Assembly (NCBI GenBank): GCA_051453625.1
Contig: JBOZIK010000001.1
Coordinates: forward strand, 272,772,342-272,836,341
DNA length: 64,000 nucleotides
From: Welwitschia mirabilis
Taxonomy: Eukaryota; Gnetophyta; Gnetopsida; Welwitschiales
Reading direction: 5' to 3'
Position 1 is the first letter of the stretch, and each line of letters opens with the position of its first letter. The notes under the pieces were generated by a model. That model ran no database searches and was not told the DNA's origin. It saw nothing but the letters and a program-made list of their open reading frames with translations. The position numbers and the translations under genes are program-made. Positions 49,440-61,074 of this stretch are shown piece by piece.

Positions 49440-51150
49440 CTTTTTGTGATGCTTTGTTTCTCTTGTTTTGCTTAAAAAATGCTTAGTTTCATTATTATAA
49501 GTATCTTGCAAGGTAGTGGTATATACATTTGACTTCTTTATGACAGTAAATAAATCTTTGATAAACTCTTATTTTCTAATAATATAATTATCTTTGATAA
49601 ATATAATAGAAAAATTTGCATTATAAATTTGACTTACAGTCAAAAGATTATATTGCAAAGTTTCTACAAATAATACATCCTTTACCTTTAGTTGATTTCC
49701 TCCTTTAATAGTATTAATACCTTTGATTAGTACTTTTGTGTTATCTTTAAATATTACTACTACTTTATTTTGTTCCACTAAAAACATAAAACTAGATTTG
49801 TCTCTTTTCATATGCCTTAAACATCAACCATCAATGTATTACATACAATTTTTCATGGCTCTAATTTTAGTTTGTGCTAGAAGTGCTAGTTTTGCTTGTA
49901 GTATCATACTTTTCTTGGTTTATCTTGCACAAAATGATGTATCATTCTATTATGTCTTTTAGCATTGTTAGTATAATTCTTTTTTTAAATTTCATTTGAC
50001 ATTTGTACTAATAATTACATGCCATAACGATAATAATAGTAGATAATATTATTTGTAAATGCTAAATGTTCATAACTTGGTGTATACTTCCACTTTTCAA
50101 TTAAAAATAGGTTGAAATGCTAGTTGAGTTTCTATTGTATCCCAACCTACTCTTGTTATTTAAACTTTTACATTGCTTAATCATGATATTCAGTGTTTTC
50201 TTTTCTTGGGTAAATTTTTCATTATTTTTTTTGAATCTAATAATTCTTATCTTACATTCTCTAAATCACATGTTAGTCTACTAACCTCATCTTTAATAAC
50301 TAAGTTTTTAGATGATAATTTATTGCAAACATATTTTTTCTTATTTATAAGATTATTTATGAGTATGAAGTAATTTTTTCATCTTAAGACACATAATTTA
50401 TAGTTTAAAAACTCTTTAGAAACTAAGTCATACCTTTCTGTAAGGTCCATACTTATATCATCTTTATTTTCCAAATCATACTCTTCTAACTTATCATTTT
50501 CTTATTCAAAATAGGCAATAGCCATGTAGGATTGATGACCTTTTTGATCATCATATGCTTCTTCTTCTATTGCTTATTTATTATTGTTTCATCCTATAAA
50601 GAATGATCTCTTCTTCTTTAGTGCATTTTTTATCTTTTTCCTACATTTTATTAACACTAGAACATTCTAAGGTTATAAGTCCTTGTGCTTCACATACCTA
50701 ACATTCTACTTTGTAAGCATTAGATTTAGAAGAAAAAGAAGTATTATAATGAGACTTAATTTAAGCTTAAATTTGGCTTGAAAACTAGATTATTTTCTTA
50801 AGTCCTCCCTCTTTTTGTGCTTGCATGTAAGAAGTCTCTTTACTCCTCTTGTGATAAGGGTAAGTTCATCATCTACTTCATCATTAGAGTTATCTTTTTT
50901 TGTTCTTTCTTTTCCTTTTGAGTGGAACTCTATTTGGTATTTTCACTTGCCTTAAGAGTAATGGATTTTTCTTTTAAGGCTTCATCTTATATGAGATTCA
51001 TTTTATATGTTATTAAAGCATTTTATATCTCTTCCATCTTCATGGTGTTGAAATCTATTAACTTTTTCATGGCTGTAGTTTTGGATCAATATTTAGAGGT
51101 TAGAGATATAAAAATACTCTATATTATCTTAGCCTTCGAGACCAAAACAT
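49440..51150 (-). pseudogene. SIRE-type Ty1/copia gag, zinc knuckle, protease and GAG-pre-integrase (decayed)
   Basis: Minus strand, right to left. At 50990-51110 'FNTMKMEEI' and 'EALKEKSITLKASE' match SIRE gag 'LNTLxLEELIGSL...KSIALKA'. At about 50660-50720 'YKVECXVCEAQGLITLEC' is an eroded CCHC knuckle. At about 50480-50540 'SYMAIAYFE' is the acidic linker. At 50230-50290 'LENVR' and 'ELLDSKKIMKNL' form a coil. At 49800-49845 'YIDG' and 'LRHMKRD' match the protease 'YLDSGCSRHMTGD', with the catalytic Ser-Gly region broken. At 49569-49811 'LKVKDVLFVETLQYNLLTV' is the GAG-pre-integrase. The reading fades near 49440, before integrase. It is a truncated, dead element. Confidence 0.88.
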
Positions 51151-51159
51151 AATAAGTTA

Positions 51160-53220
51160 ATTAAGAAGTGAGGTTACTCTCAAGAATGGAAGGATAAATT
51201 CAGAAAAATAAATTTAAGTTAATTAATTGCAAATACTAAAAAAACACCAAGCAAGAATGAATAAATAGGGGCATGAAGAAGATTGATTTTTATACCTCTA
51301 AATGTCAACTTAGCAAAGTTCATTGGTATAAATCATAATTTCATTAAATGTCACTAACATGTAATTGAATTCTAAATAGCTTTAAGTATCATGTAAGAAC
51401 TATAGTAATTACAACAATGCTTATGGTTATTTTTCAAAGTATCAATATAATGTTAGGACTATAATTCAATTTAATTATTGGCTAAAACAACAAGGAGATC
51501 TTGCTAACTTATCATCCAATAACCAATATGTTCTAAATTCTTGCAAAGTTATAGCTTTAGAGTTATCGAAAGATCAAGCTAATAAAGTGTTTAGAGAACA
51601 CTGTCCATCATAATGAGGGGAGTTCAATCACTACCAAGAGCATAAGGACCTACAAGATAAATTTAGATCATGATTAACTAACACCTTGGTGGAGTTTCCA
51701 TGGCTATCATATCATACTACTAAATGCTCCTTTTAGGAATATTTACCCTAGTACACTTGTATAGGACATAATCATGTTTTTTTTTTTTTTTGTTTTACCG
51801 TTTTAACTTTTTCTCTTTTTAAAGAATTAACCAATTGATTTGAATTCTTTATTTTTCCTTTTTTTAAACATTGATTCATTATTAAATGGTAAATTGTAAA
51901 GCTCACAGCTAAAGATAAGCATCAAATTTAACATGATGGATACTAAGATAGAATAGTATTGTAAGAAATTAAAGGTCATAAACACAAGATGTTTTACGAA
52001 TATGTGAAATCTAGTCTCACCATCATAAATGCCCAAAAGTTGAAAACTACTTAAATAAAAATTCAAATGTAATTTAATACAAGATAAAACAAATAGATTA
52101 TCAAATAAAGAAATGATCTTAACAAAGAAACCATGCTAGAAAATCATTTAGCTAAATGTGAAGGGAGGAAATATCTCTCAATTAAGATGATCTTCCTACT
52201 CAATTTCTTCTATCATGCTGAGAGCATATTAATCATTAACTGATATAGTCTTAACTATTATCCATTGACCTTGAGTTTTTTATAGCTTTTAAATTAAGAA
52301 CCTTAATTAAATGATTCAAAATGCACTTCTCTATAAGATAAAGACTTAACCACTTAGAAGTTATCTTATTATAAAATGTATTCAAATGTTATGCAATAAA
52401 AGAAAGTATATGAACTTAAGATGATAGATGGTGGTAAGGTAAAATAATATTAGACTATGAAAAGCTGGAAAATGCAAGGGTTCATTCAACCAACTCCTTA
52501 TCATGATGTCCCATAAGCTAAAGAAGTGACATAAGAACAATAATAAGGGATAAACCACAAGAAGACACTAAAAGACATGCCAAGCTAGTTTAATTAAAAA
52601 CCTCAAAAATAAAAACATAAATGATTTTAGAAGTGACTTTGCATTTTTTTTCTAGAAAAAAATTACACTTTGAGAATGTTCATGAGTAGTGTAATAGTCT
52701 GAGGCTTTTACTCAGCCACTAAGACTTTACTCAACTATGTAAACTCATTTTGTATAAGGTACTTTGATCATTTAGAACTTTATCCTTTGCATTTTAGTTA
52801 AACAATTAAACTAGCATTTCCTTTTTTTTGTTTCTTATTTTTTTTAAGTTTTTTATTTTGGGTTTTTAATATATACACATATGTACATATTTTTTAATTT
52901 TTAAGTTTTTTTCCATTTTTTATGTGTTGTACTTTTTGCTTTTAAACAAAAGTTTTTTTGAATTTTATCTTTTGTATTTTTTAATTTTTAAATAAATTTA
53001 AATCATGAGCTAGTCAAAAAATCATCTCGAAGAAATGGAGTCTATCTTACATCTAGGATCTAAATGTTAAGAATGGGTGAGATCTTCATATTATAATAGT
53101 TTAGTAGATCATGTTCAAAGTACAGAAATGGGAGGTATAAAAGGTGATAGTTAAAATGATGACATGGATGGAGGCTTCACATTTGTCCTAGTATGACTTC
53201 ATTCTAATAGTACTAAAATT
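51160..53220. other. AT-rich DNA, no recognised gene
   Basis: No domain motif on either strand. There are T-runs at 51778-51791 and T-rich stretches at 52820-52990. It may be the downstream part of the Tat-like element, whose RT I could not find. Confidence 0.4.
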
Positions 53221-53229
53221 TTAGACTTA

Positions 53230-53656
53230 AAAAATTTTAGCTTTTGATGCGGTAAAGGCATGATTACTCTCATGTCCATTATCTAAGAAAACACGAATAA
53301 TAACATTGTCTATTATGTGGAATTTGATGTTGTTAAGCTTTTAAACCACTTTTATAGGTAAACTAACTATCCCTCTTAATTTGTCCTTGTGATCATTGAA
53401 CCCTCTAATCACCACACCTTTCTTTGTATTTAAGAAAGAGAATCTATTTTAAAGTTTTCAAAACATGACAAACCTATCACATCTAATTTATCTTAATAAG
53501 AAATGAAGGATTTATTCACTTTAATAGGCCCAATATTTATAGATATATAAAGTGGTTTAATTATGATTATCTTCTTGGAGGTCATAGAGATCTTATGGTA
53601 AAGAACTAGATTTCTTCCTTTTCTTCATCATTCTTTTAAACATGCATCTACTTTGA
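53230..53656 (-). pseudogene. Tat-like gypsy protease region, left part
   Basis: At 53340-53420 the minus strand reads 'VIRGFNDHKDKLRGIVSLP', then 'KFHIIDNV', then 'HAFTASKAKIF' down to 53240. This matches the Tat-lineage segment 'IVRAFDGxKxxVxGEIxLPI...FQVMDI...LHQKLKF'. The right edge is the Athila-like insertion; the reading continues at 61075. Confidence 0.6.
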
Positions 53657-53661
53657 GGTAG

Positions 53662-54754
53662 TATTACACTATCAATTTGAGATTATTTAATGGGGTTTTA
53701 TGAGTTATTTTGTAAGACTTTTACATGGATTTAAGTGCAATTATGAGAATTTTAAAGATTCAATAGAAGCTCTCAGAAATGTGTAATTCTTATCCAAATT
53801 TGATGTATTTAAGGCACATTCTAATGCAAAAGGCTTAGAAGGAGGATTAATAACAAAGATACTAAGTTTTTTTTCAATTAAATGATTAAGAAGATATCTT
53901 CTCCTATGTCATCCCCATGAAAGGTAGGATGAAAACACTATTAGATGATGATGTGGATTGACAAATCACTATTTAGTCATCATTCTAAGTTATCATTTCT
54001 AATGAACTCTCATCCCCCATGTCATTTAGATGATAGTTAGGATGACATTAGTATGTAACTAACTCTGTCATCTAACCCTTGATTATTTTGACTATTTCAT
54101 TTATGTAAAGAGTGCTTCTTACCACACCTTATGTTTGTCATTTTCTGCTATGAGTTATTATAAATAAATCCTCCTTTGACTATCCTTCTTATCTTTACTA
54201 CATTAGAAATTCTTATAACAGAAGATTGAAGGATGGTATATCCATCCTGAGTGTCACAAAAAGATGTTCCTTTAGTGGAGGGCTATGCATCCTCCATTAA
54301 AGCCTAACTTTTTTGTAACCTAAATGATTTGATACTTCTTAATAGAAAATCTTGTTTGTTTTCATGATTTTATTTTAGATTCTCAAATAATCCTTATAGT
54401 TTATGATTGTTATTGATCTGATGACAATTTTTTGGATGATATAGATGATCAAGGATAGCCTTTGGTAAGGCTAAAAGAAAGAAGTATTAAAATCATTTTG
54501 CATTTCATATTAGATTAAGTTACATCTTACATTTTCATTATACTTTATTTTTTTGCATTATTTTTTTATTTATAGTTCCTATTTTTACTTACAAAGAAAT
54601 TTGAGTCTTATCTCATAGCCTCTAATGAGAATATGACATTTAGGATTAACTCTCACTCATACTAGTGTGTTGTATTGTGTGAGATATCTATTTATTTTAT
54701 GAATGATAGAATCCTTTCGAACTTAAGCACTTACATAAATATACATGACAATAA
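53662..54754 (+). repeat. Athila-like element 5' LTR
   Basis: 1093 bases, aligned throughout with 59987-61069 ('gggttttatgagtt', 'gaaatgtgtaatt', 'actagtgtgttgtatt'). Its first bases 'tattacac' match 'tgttgtgc' of the 3' LTR. It holds two of the hairpin motifs. Confidence 0.9.
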
Positions 54755-54756
54755 AT

Positions 54757-54773
54757 TGGTATCATTGCCAAAG
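54757..54773 (+). other. Athila/Tat-type primer binding site, decayed
   Basis: 'tggtatcattgccaaag' differs from the known Athila-type PBS TGGCGCCGTTGCCGGGG only by transitions (seven sites, C-to-T or G-to-A). It starts 3 bases after the LTR. Confidence 0.8.
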
Positions 54774-55425
54774 AGGGCTACTAAGTATTACAAAGGTTTT
54801 CATTATTTGTATAATTATATTAGACCTCTATTCAGTTATTTATTTGTAGCAATGTTGTATTTTACTAAGAACAGTAGATTTTTTATTTTACCACTTTTTA
54901 GTTTTAGTTTTTTAAATTTAGTTTTCTATTAAAAAATAGTGGTCATCCCTTTTATCATTCACATGATAATCAAGATAATAGTGTGTGATTTTAGTTTTTA
55001 GTTTTATTTTTAGATTTTAATTTTTTAAGTCTCCGTCATCACCTTTTCTATCTGGATGATAAAGTGGATGATAATCTTGTTTTTTAAGTTTTATGCTTTT
55101 TGTTTTAGTTTTTTAGTCTGCTTTTATTTTTTGTTCCTTGTGTGTATCATCTCATCTATCATCCCAATGATAGACAAAATGAAAGTGCTGTTTTTTATTT
55201 ATTTTCTATTATTTTCTATTACAAGATGCTATAATATAGTTAATATTGAGAAGAAATATCAAAGAGAAAGGTTACTATTAGAGAAGAACATTAAAGAAGA
55301 ACTGGTGAAGATAGAAAATGAATTGGAAAAGTAATCTTTAAGTGCACTCAATCCTTTTTTTGAATTTCTTTTGTTAAGTAGATTTTTTGGGTTAAAAACC
55401 TATAGAAGGAGAGAACCAGTTTACA

Positions 55426-57860
55426 ATGTCAAGTGATGCTAGTAAGAAAAAACAAGCAGTAGGATCTTCTACTCCTAATCCTAATGCAAACTGTACCCTG
55501 ATGGAATTATTAGCTAACAAGAAATGAGAGATTTAAACCCCTTTTATTCTACCATTAACACATAATGTTAAGATTAAAAATTTAAATGCCTACCTAACTT
55601 TTAGTGAAGAAGATAATGACGATCCCCTTCAACACATAGCAAATATAGAATAATTAATTCTCACCTTAGGAAATGGAAAAAATAATTAATAGAACATATA
55701 TGATAATCTTTCAGATGACATTAAAGTGCAGAGCGAAAAATTGGCTAAACACTATACCCCATTAAAGCTTTAAAACTTGAGCACAAGTCTAGAAAAAATT
55801 CATTAAAAGATTCATGAGTGAAGAAACCATGATAAAAAGCAAAAAGAGAGGTAAAAAACTTTCAACAAAAACGAAATGAATATTATGCCTCCACATATGA
55901 ACATTTATTTATAGAAATCCATTCTAATCTGATAGATGCCTTTTCATGATAAAAACTAGTGACCTACTTTTATAGTGTATTAACTTCCCATATAAAACAA
56001 CTTGTATATTTCTTTTGTGGTGGAAATTTTATGAACCTTACCCTAGACAATTATTAGGTAAAATTAGAAGAACTTATGGAGGTTAGTCAAACTTTTTCAA
56101 CAACAAAAGAAAATTAGACTATAGGACAAATTATCAATGATCTAAATGAGATAAATCAAAAAGAGGTAAAAAACAACCTTGTAAATTTTATGAAATATTT
56201 TACACCAATCCTATAAAATTATGTAGAAATGATTTTAAATATCAAATCCACAACCAAGAGAAATGTTGTACCAATTTGTGATTTATGTGAGAATAATTAT
56301 CAAATCACTAAAAAATGTCCTCTTTTACCAACATACAAAGAAAGAATACATGAAGAAGTTTGTGCTTTCAATTAATTATCTTTAAACTTTAGAAATTAAT
56401 ATTAGGTGCAACCTAAGTTAAACACTCATTTTCAAAACAACTCTTAAACTTTTAGAAACTGATTCAAAAATGCAAATTACCAATCAAGTTCATCCAACTT
56501 TCAACACCCAAATGATTAACTCACAAATCTTATGGATGAAATTAGAGGATCAAATGCCAACATAGAAAACTTAGTGAACATCCTTTAACAAACAATTTTG
56601 GCAAATCAAAGACCTTAAGGAATATTATCTACAAAACTTCTACCAAATCCTAATAAAATGAGAAAAGATTATAAGGTTGTAATAAGAAGTATAAAAGAAA
56701 CAAACCCTCCTCCATGTAAATCTTTCACCTTCCAAAATGATTTTAGAAATGATGAAAAAGAAGAGAAAGAGGACATTCAAATACTAGAATATTATAACTT
56801 TCCTTCCCTTGGTAAAAAGAAAAAGAAAAATCCTTTTCAGCAAATCACCCCTTGTCTTAATAGACTAACAATAATTCAACTTTCAATGAGAATCTAAAAC
56901 CCTTGATAAAAATTATGAGCATAAAATTATCCTTTTAGAAACTTTTGTAATAAAATCTAGGATATGTAAAACTTTGGAAATAATTAATAAGAAAAAAACA
57001 AAAATGAGTCATCCCTAGTAAAGTCTTTCTATCACAATCCCTCACAAATTTAGTCTTACAAAAATCACCAAAATTTAAAGATCTAAGATCAAATATGGTG
57101 AATGTTACTTTAGAAGGAAACAAAAATATTAGAAAAGCCTTAATTAACATTGGAGCAAGTATTAACATTATGCCACTTTATATTTGTAAGAGACTTTCTA
57201 TGGAGAATAGAATAGAGCCTACTTTGGTTGACTTATAATAGAATACACTTAAGTTAAGAAACCATTAGACATCATTAAAGATTTGACAATTAAAATTAAA
57301 GAGGCTTGCTACCCCATAGATATAATTCTCATATAAGTTAAGCATAATAGAGGATACCCTTTACTTCTAGGATTATCGTTTTATACAAAATCCCACTATA
57401 TCATTGATACAAGAGTAGGAATAATGAAATGTCACTTTATAAATAAAATTTTTATATTTAGAGTCTTTGATGCAACTGAGAAAGATTTAGATGATGATTA
57501 AATGAACATTAAAGATAACATCAAACCAACTTTATTCTTATAACATGATTCAATTGAAAAAAGAGAGATGTAGTCATATGAACCTATACTTTATGATGAC
57601 CAACTTGAGCTTAAGAATTCAAAATCTAATGATAAATTCAACTTTGAGAATGAGAAAGAACTTTTAGTATATAAGGAAGTTCAACTCTTAGATTCACACT
57701 TAGAGGAAGATTGTCCATTACATGAACTAATTGAAAATCATGGTTTGAATTTGAATCTTTTTAATGGACATAAATATAATGCTCTTTGTGATGATCAAAA
57801 TAAAACTTTTGCAATCAATGAAAATATTTTACCGGAGTTGCCTTTTCTCTTCCCTTTAAT
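55426..57860 (+). pseudogene. Athila-like gag-protease (decayed)
   Basis: The first Met at 55426 opens 'MSSDASKKKQAVGSSTPNP'. Gag then continues with 'EEDNDDPLQHIANIE', comparable to Athila 'xEDPxxHLxxFLExC'. At 56277-56320 'CDLCENNYQITKKC', followed by 'PLLPTYKERIHEEV', is a zinc-knuckle-like segment lacking its His. At 57080-57215 'VNVTLEGNKNIRKALI' and 'NIGASINIMPL' match the protease 'CxIGxxxxxxALCDLGASINLMPL'; the catalytic Asp reads Asn. At about 57350-57450 'GYPLLLGLSFYTKSHYIID' matches 'IPLILGRPFLATxxxxID'. Then comes an acidic tail rich in E, D and N, ending near 57860. There are many in-frame stops. Confidence 0.85.
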
Positions 57861-59986
57861 TTAAAAATTTATGCTTTAGTGTGTAGAGTATTATTCATTA
57901 CTCCTCTCTTCATCAAATTGATTTTACTTGGAAATAATTGTACACCACTTATGTTTTATTAAGTGGTAAACTTTTGGTTTGGATCTTATTTCTTTAAAAG
58001 AATGTAATATCTTAAGGCCAAAATAGATCCTTAACTTTTTCTTCTTTCTTTTCAATAAAAGTATAAGTTAGATTTAGAAATTGAATAAAAAATTACTTAC
58101 CTTGATATTTTCTTTTTATCTTTTTGTTTCGATAGCTATATTTACATTTTTCTACTTTTACTTTTTATTTTTGTTTATAATTTCTATTTTTGTTACCACG
58201 TTAATAAATTATCATCTCCTTTATTATCCTCATAACAGATAGGATGACAGTTATTTTTTGATAAGTTTTTAGCTTTTTAATTTTCTATGCTCTAATAATT
58301 TTCTATTTCTATTTATTATTTGTGTTTTCCTCTATGCCATTTAGATGATAAGTAAGACAATAGTAAATTCCTGTTATTTTAAGAAAATACATTTTTATGG
58401 CTTTGTTGAGATTTTTAATTTAACTGCTTAAGAATTTCAAGAAGTAAATGGGTAAAATTTGGAATTTCATAAGCAAACAATTTAAATTTTCTCTTAGCTT
58501 TTTTCTTTGGAGGTCATTATGGTATTACTTGAATATTTTTCAAACTTGACTTATGTTTTTATCTTCATGAATAGTCTTTTGAATTGAAAATTTTAGTAGT
58601 AAGAATGGATTCACTTAATATTAAGACATTCTCATGTTTGTGAATTTTAGTTGAAGGAAGATGGTTTTTTCCCCTCAATGGAAAAAACATCTTAGATTAT
58701 TTAAGAATATTCTTTTCTATCTTTACCTTCTAACTTTCACCTTTATCTTTTGGAATGTTTGGTCATGTGAAATATTTTCAGTGTTATATATATAAATAAA
58801 GGAGAAGGGGTCAAAATAAAGTTATGATGTTTTATTTTTAATATTTCCAAAAACATGGTTACCATGATGTCCTACCATAAGTACACTAGGATAAATATTT
58901 TTGAGAGGAGCCTTTAATAGTATAATATGGTAGCTATGGAACTCTATCAGGAGGTTAATTAGTCATGTTTTATGGGTCCCTACTTCTCTAATGGTCGATG
59001 CACTACCCTCATAATGGATAATAAAGTTGTAATAAAAACTTTGAGGCTATGGGATGTTAATGGTGTTTTTGATGTCATTAGAAGCATTGCTTGTTTCCTA
59101 AACTCTTGGTCTATTTTACATGCTTATTTCATTTATTAAGATTTGGGTGTTTTTTTTTTAGATAATGGTAAGTGAGTTCATTTCTTAGTAATTATTTGAT
59201 CTGATCATTCATTTTATCATTAGCATCATCCTAACTACTACTTTATCAAATAGAATTTTTCGTACATCAAGTCATGCATTTTCACATCAAGCAATGTTAT
59301 GATTTATTTCATGGAAATATACTAGGTTAAAATATTAGATAGATAAGATATCTTTCATTTTTGTTATCTTATGCCATTCTTTTTGTTTTCTTTTTTGGTT
59401 TGATTAGTTATTTCAAAGTTATTACTGTATTTTCTTATCATTGTATTTTTCTTATGTTGTTTTCAATAAAAGTAGATTTATTACTTAGTTGCATTTTCTT
59501 AATCAAGTTTATTTTTAGTGTTGTAAGCACTGCTCTTATTCATTTTTGTGATGAAACATTTTCATTCTTTACTTATTATAATATTTCATAGATCTATATT
59601 TTTCAAATCTAACATTACTTATTTTTGTACTTCGTTTAGAATGTTATCCTCCATTATCTGTCTTCTCACTCCTATTTATGTTCTTTTCTTTATTGTCCAA
59701 TATGGAATGTATTATGTTTCTTGGGGGTTAGAGGGCTAGGGAAGGGAAGTAGAGATACATTTTCATGGCTCATTTTCAAAAATTTTTAACTTAAATTTAG
59801 ACACTTCATAAGATAAATTTTTAATTTTTATTACACATTATGCATTACTTGCTATTTATCTATGTGATGTTCTTATGAGCCTATTTTATAATTTTTAAAT
59901 TTATATTTTAAAAAATAAATTAACTCACAATTATGATTTTTTTCCTAGTATTTATTAGGGACTAAAAAAGGATAAGTGAGGGATTA
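57861..59986 (+). other. Non-coding 3' part of the Athila-like element
   Basis: This is where RT and integrase would be in a full element; nothing is readable. T-rich stretches and two hairpin motifs (58212-58248, 58336-58360) occur. Just before the LTR 'actaaaaaaggataagtgaggga' at 59961-59983 is a likely polypurine tract. The open stretches at 59361-59739 are hydrophobic, T-driven and not supported. Confidence 0.6.
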
Positions 59987-61069
59987 TGTTGTGCTGCTAA
60001 TTTGTGGTTATTTAATTGGGTTTTATGAGTTGTTTTGTAGCACTTTTATACAAGTTTAAGTACAATTCTAAGGATTTAAAGATTTAATACAAGATCTTAG
60101 AAATGTGTAATTATTAACTAGATTTGATGTATTTGAGATAAATTTTGATGCACAAATCTTTATAGGAGGATTATTAACAAAGATGTGAAATTTCTCTTCA
60201 ATTAAATGATTAAGAAGACTATCGTCCTCTATGTCATCCCCATGACATGTAGGATGATTATACTATTATACGCTGACATGGATTGATAAATCACTATTAA
60301 GTCATTATGTTAATTTACCATTTGTGATGAACTATCATTTCCCATGTCGTCCAGATGATAGTGAGGATGACAATGTTATGTAACTGACTTTGTCAACCAA
60401 TCCTTAACTATTTTAACTATTTCATTTATGTAAAAAATGCATCTTATCATGCCTTCTATTTGTTATTTTTTCCTATGCATTGTTATAAATAAACCCCTCT
60501 TTGACTATTCTTTATATTCATTGTGCTGGAAATTCTCATGAAAGGAGATCGAAGGGTGGAAGGTCCATCTCCAGTGTTACAGAAAGACATTCCTTTGGTG
60601 GAAGGATATGCATCTTCTATTGAAGCCTAAGTATTTTATAAGCTAGATGATTTATTACTTCTCAATATAAAATCTCATTTGTTTTTATGATTGCATTTTA
60701 GATTCTTAGATAACCCTTATGGTTTATGATTACCTTGATCTAGTAACAATTACTTAGGTAATATAAATCATCAAGGGAAGCCTTTATTATGGCTAAAAGT
60801 AAGTAGTATTAAAATCATTTTGCAATGCATATTAGATTAAGTTGCATCTTCCATTTGCATTGTACTCTATTAACTTACATTGTTCCTTATTTTTTATTTC
60901 TGTTTTACAAAGGAATCTGAGTCTCATCTTATAGCTTTTAATAAGAATACAACATTTTGGGTTACCTCCCCCTCATACTAGTGTGTTGTATTATGTGAGA
61001 TATCTATTTATTTTATGAATGATAAAATCCTTTTGAATTTAAGAACTTGCACAAATACACATTGCATAA
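59987..61069 (+). repeat. Athila-like element 3' LTR
   Basis: Begins 'tgttgtgctgctaatttg' after the polypurine-like tract and ends 'attgcataa', followed by GGTAG. 1083 bases. Confidence 0.9.
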
Positions 61070-61074
61070 GGTAG

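Larger units (their letters stand above)
53662..61069 (+). mobile_element. Athila-like LTR element coding only gag and protease
   Basis: The LTRs at 53662-54754 and 59987-61069 are flanked by perfect GGTAG duplications (53657-53661 and 61070-61074). A PBS at 54757-54773 and a gag-protease reading frame at 55426-57860 set the plus orientation. There is no readable RT, RNase H or integrase between protease and the 3' LTR; 2.1 kb of AT-rich non-coding DNA lies there instead. The total of 7.4 kb is short for Athila. It would need polymerase from an autonomous relative. Confidence 0.9.

Noticed and set aside
54675-55334. Hydrophobic frames of 85 and 92 codons before gag
   Set aside because: T-rich leader of the Athila-like element; the strings of Phe, Leu and Ile follow from poly-T composition.
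59361-59739. Membrane-protein-like frames
   Set aside because: Same T-rich explanation; no conserved residues, and an envelope-like gene cannot be supported.
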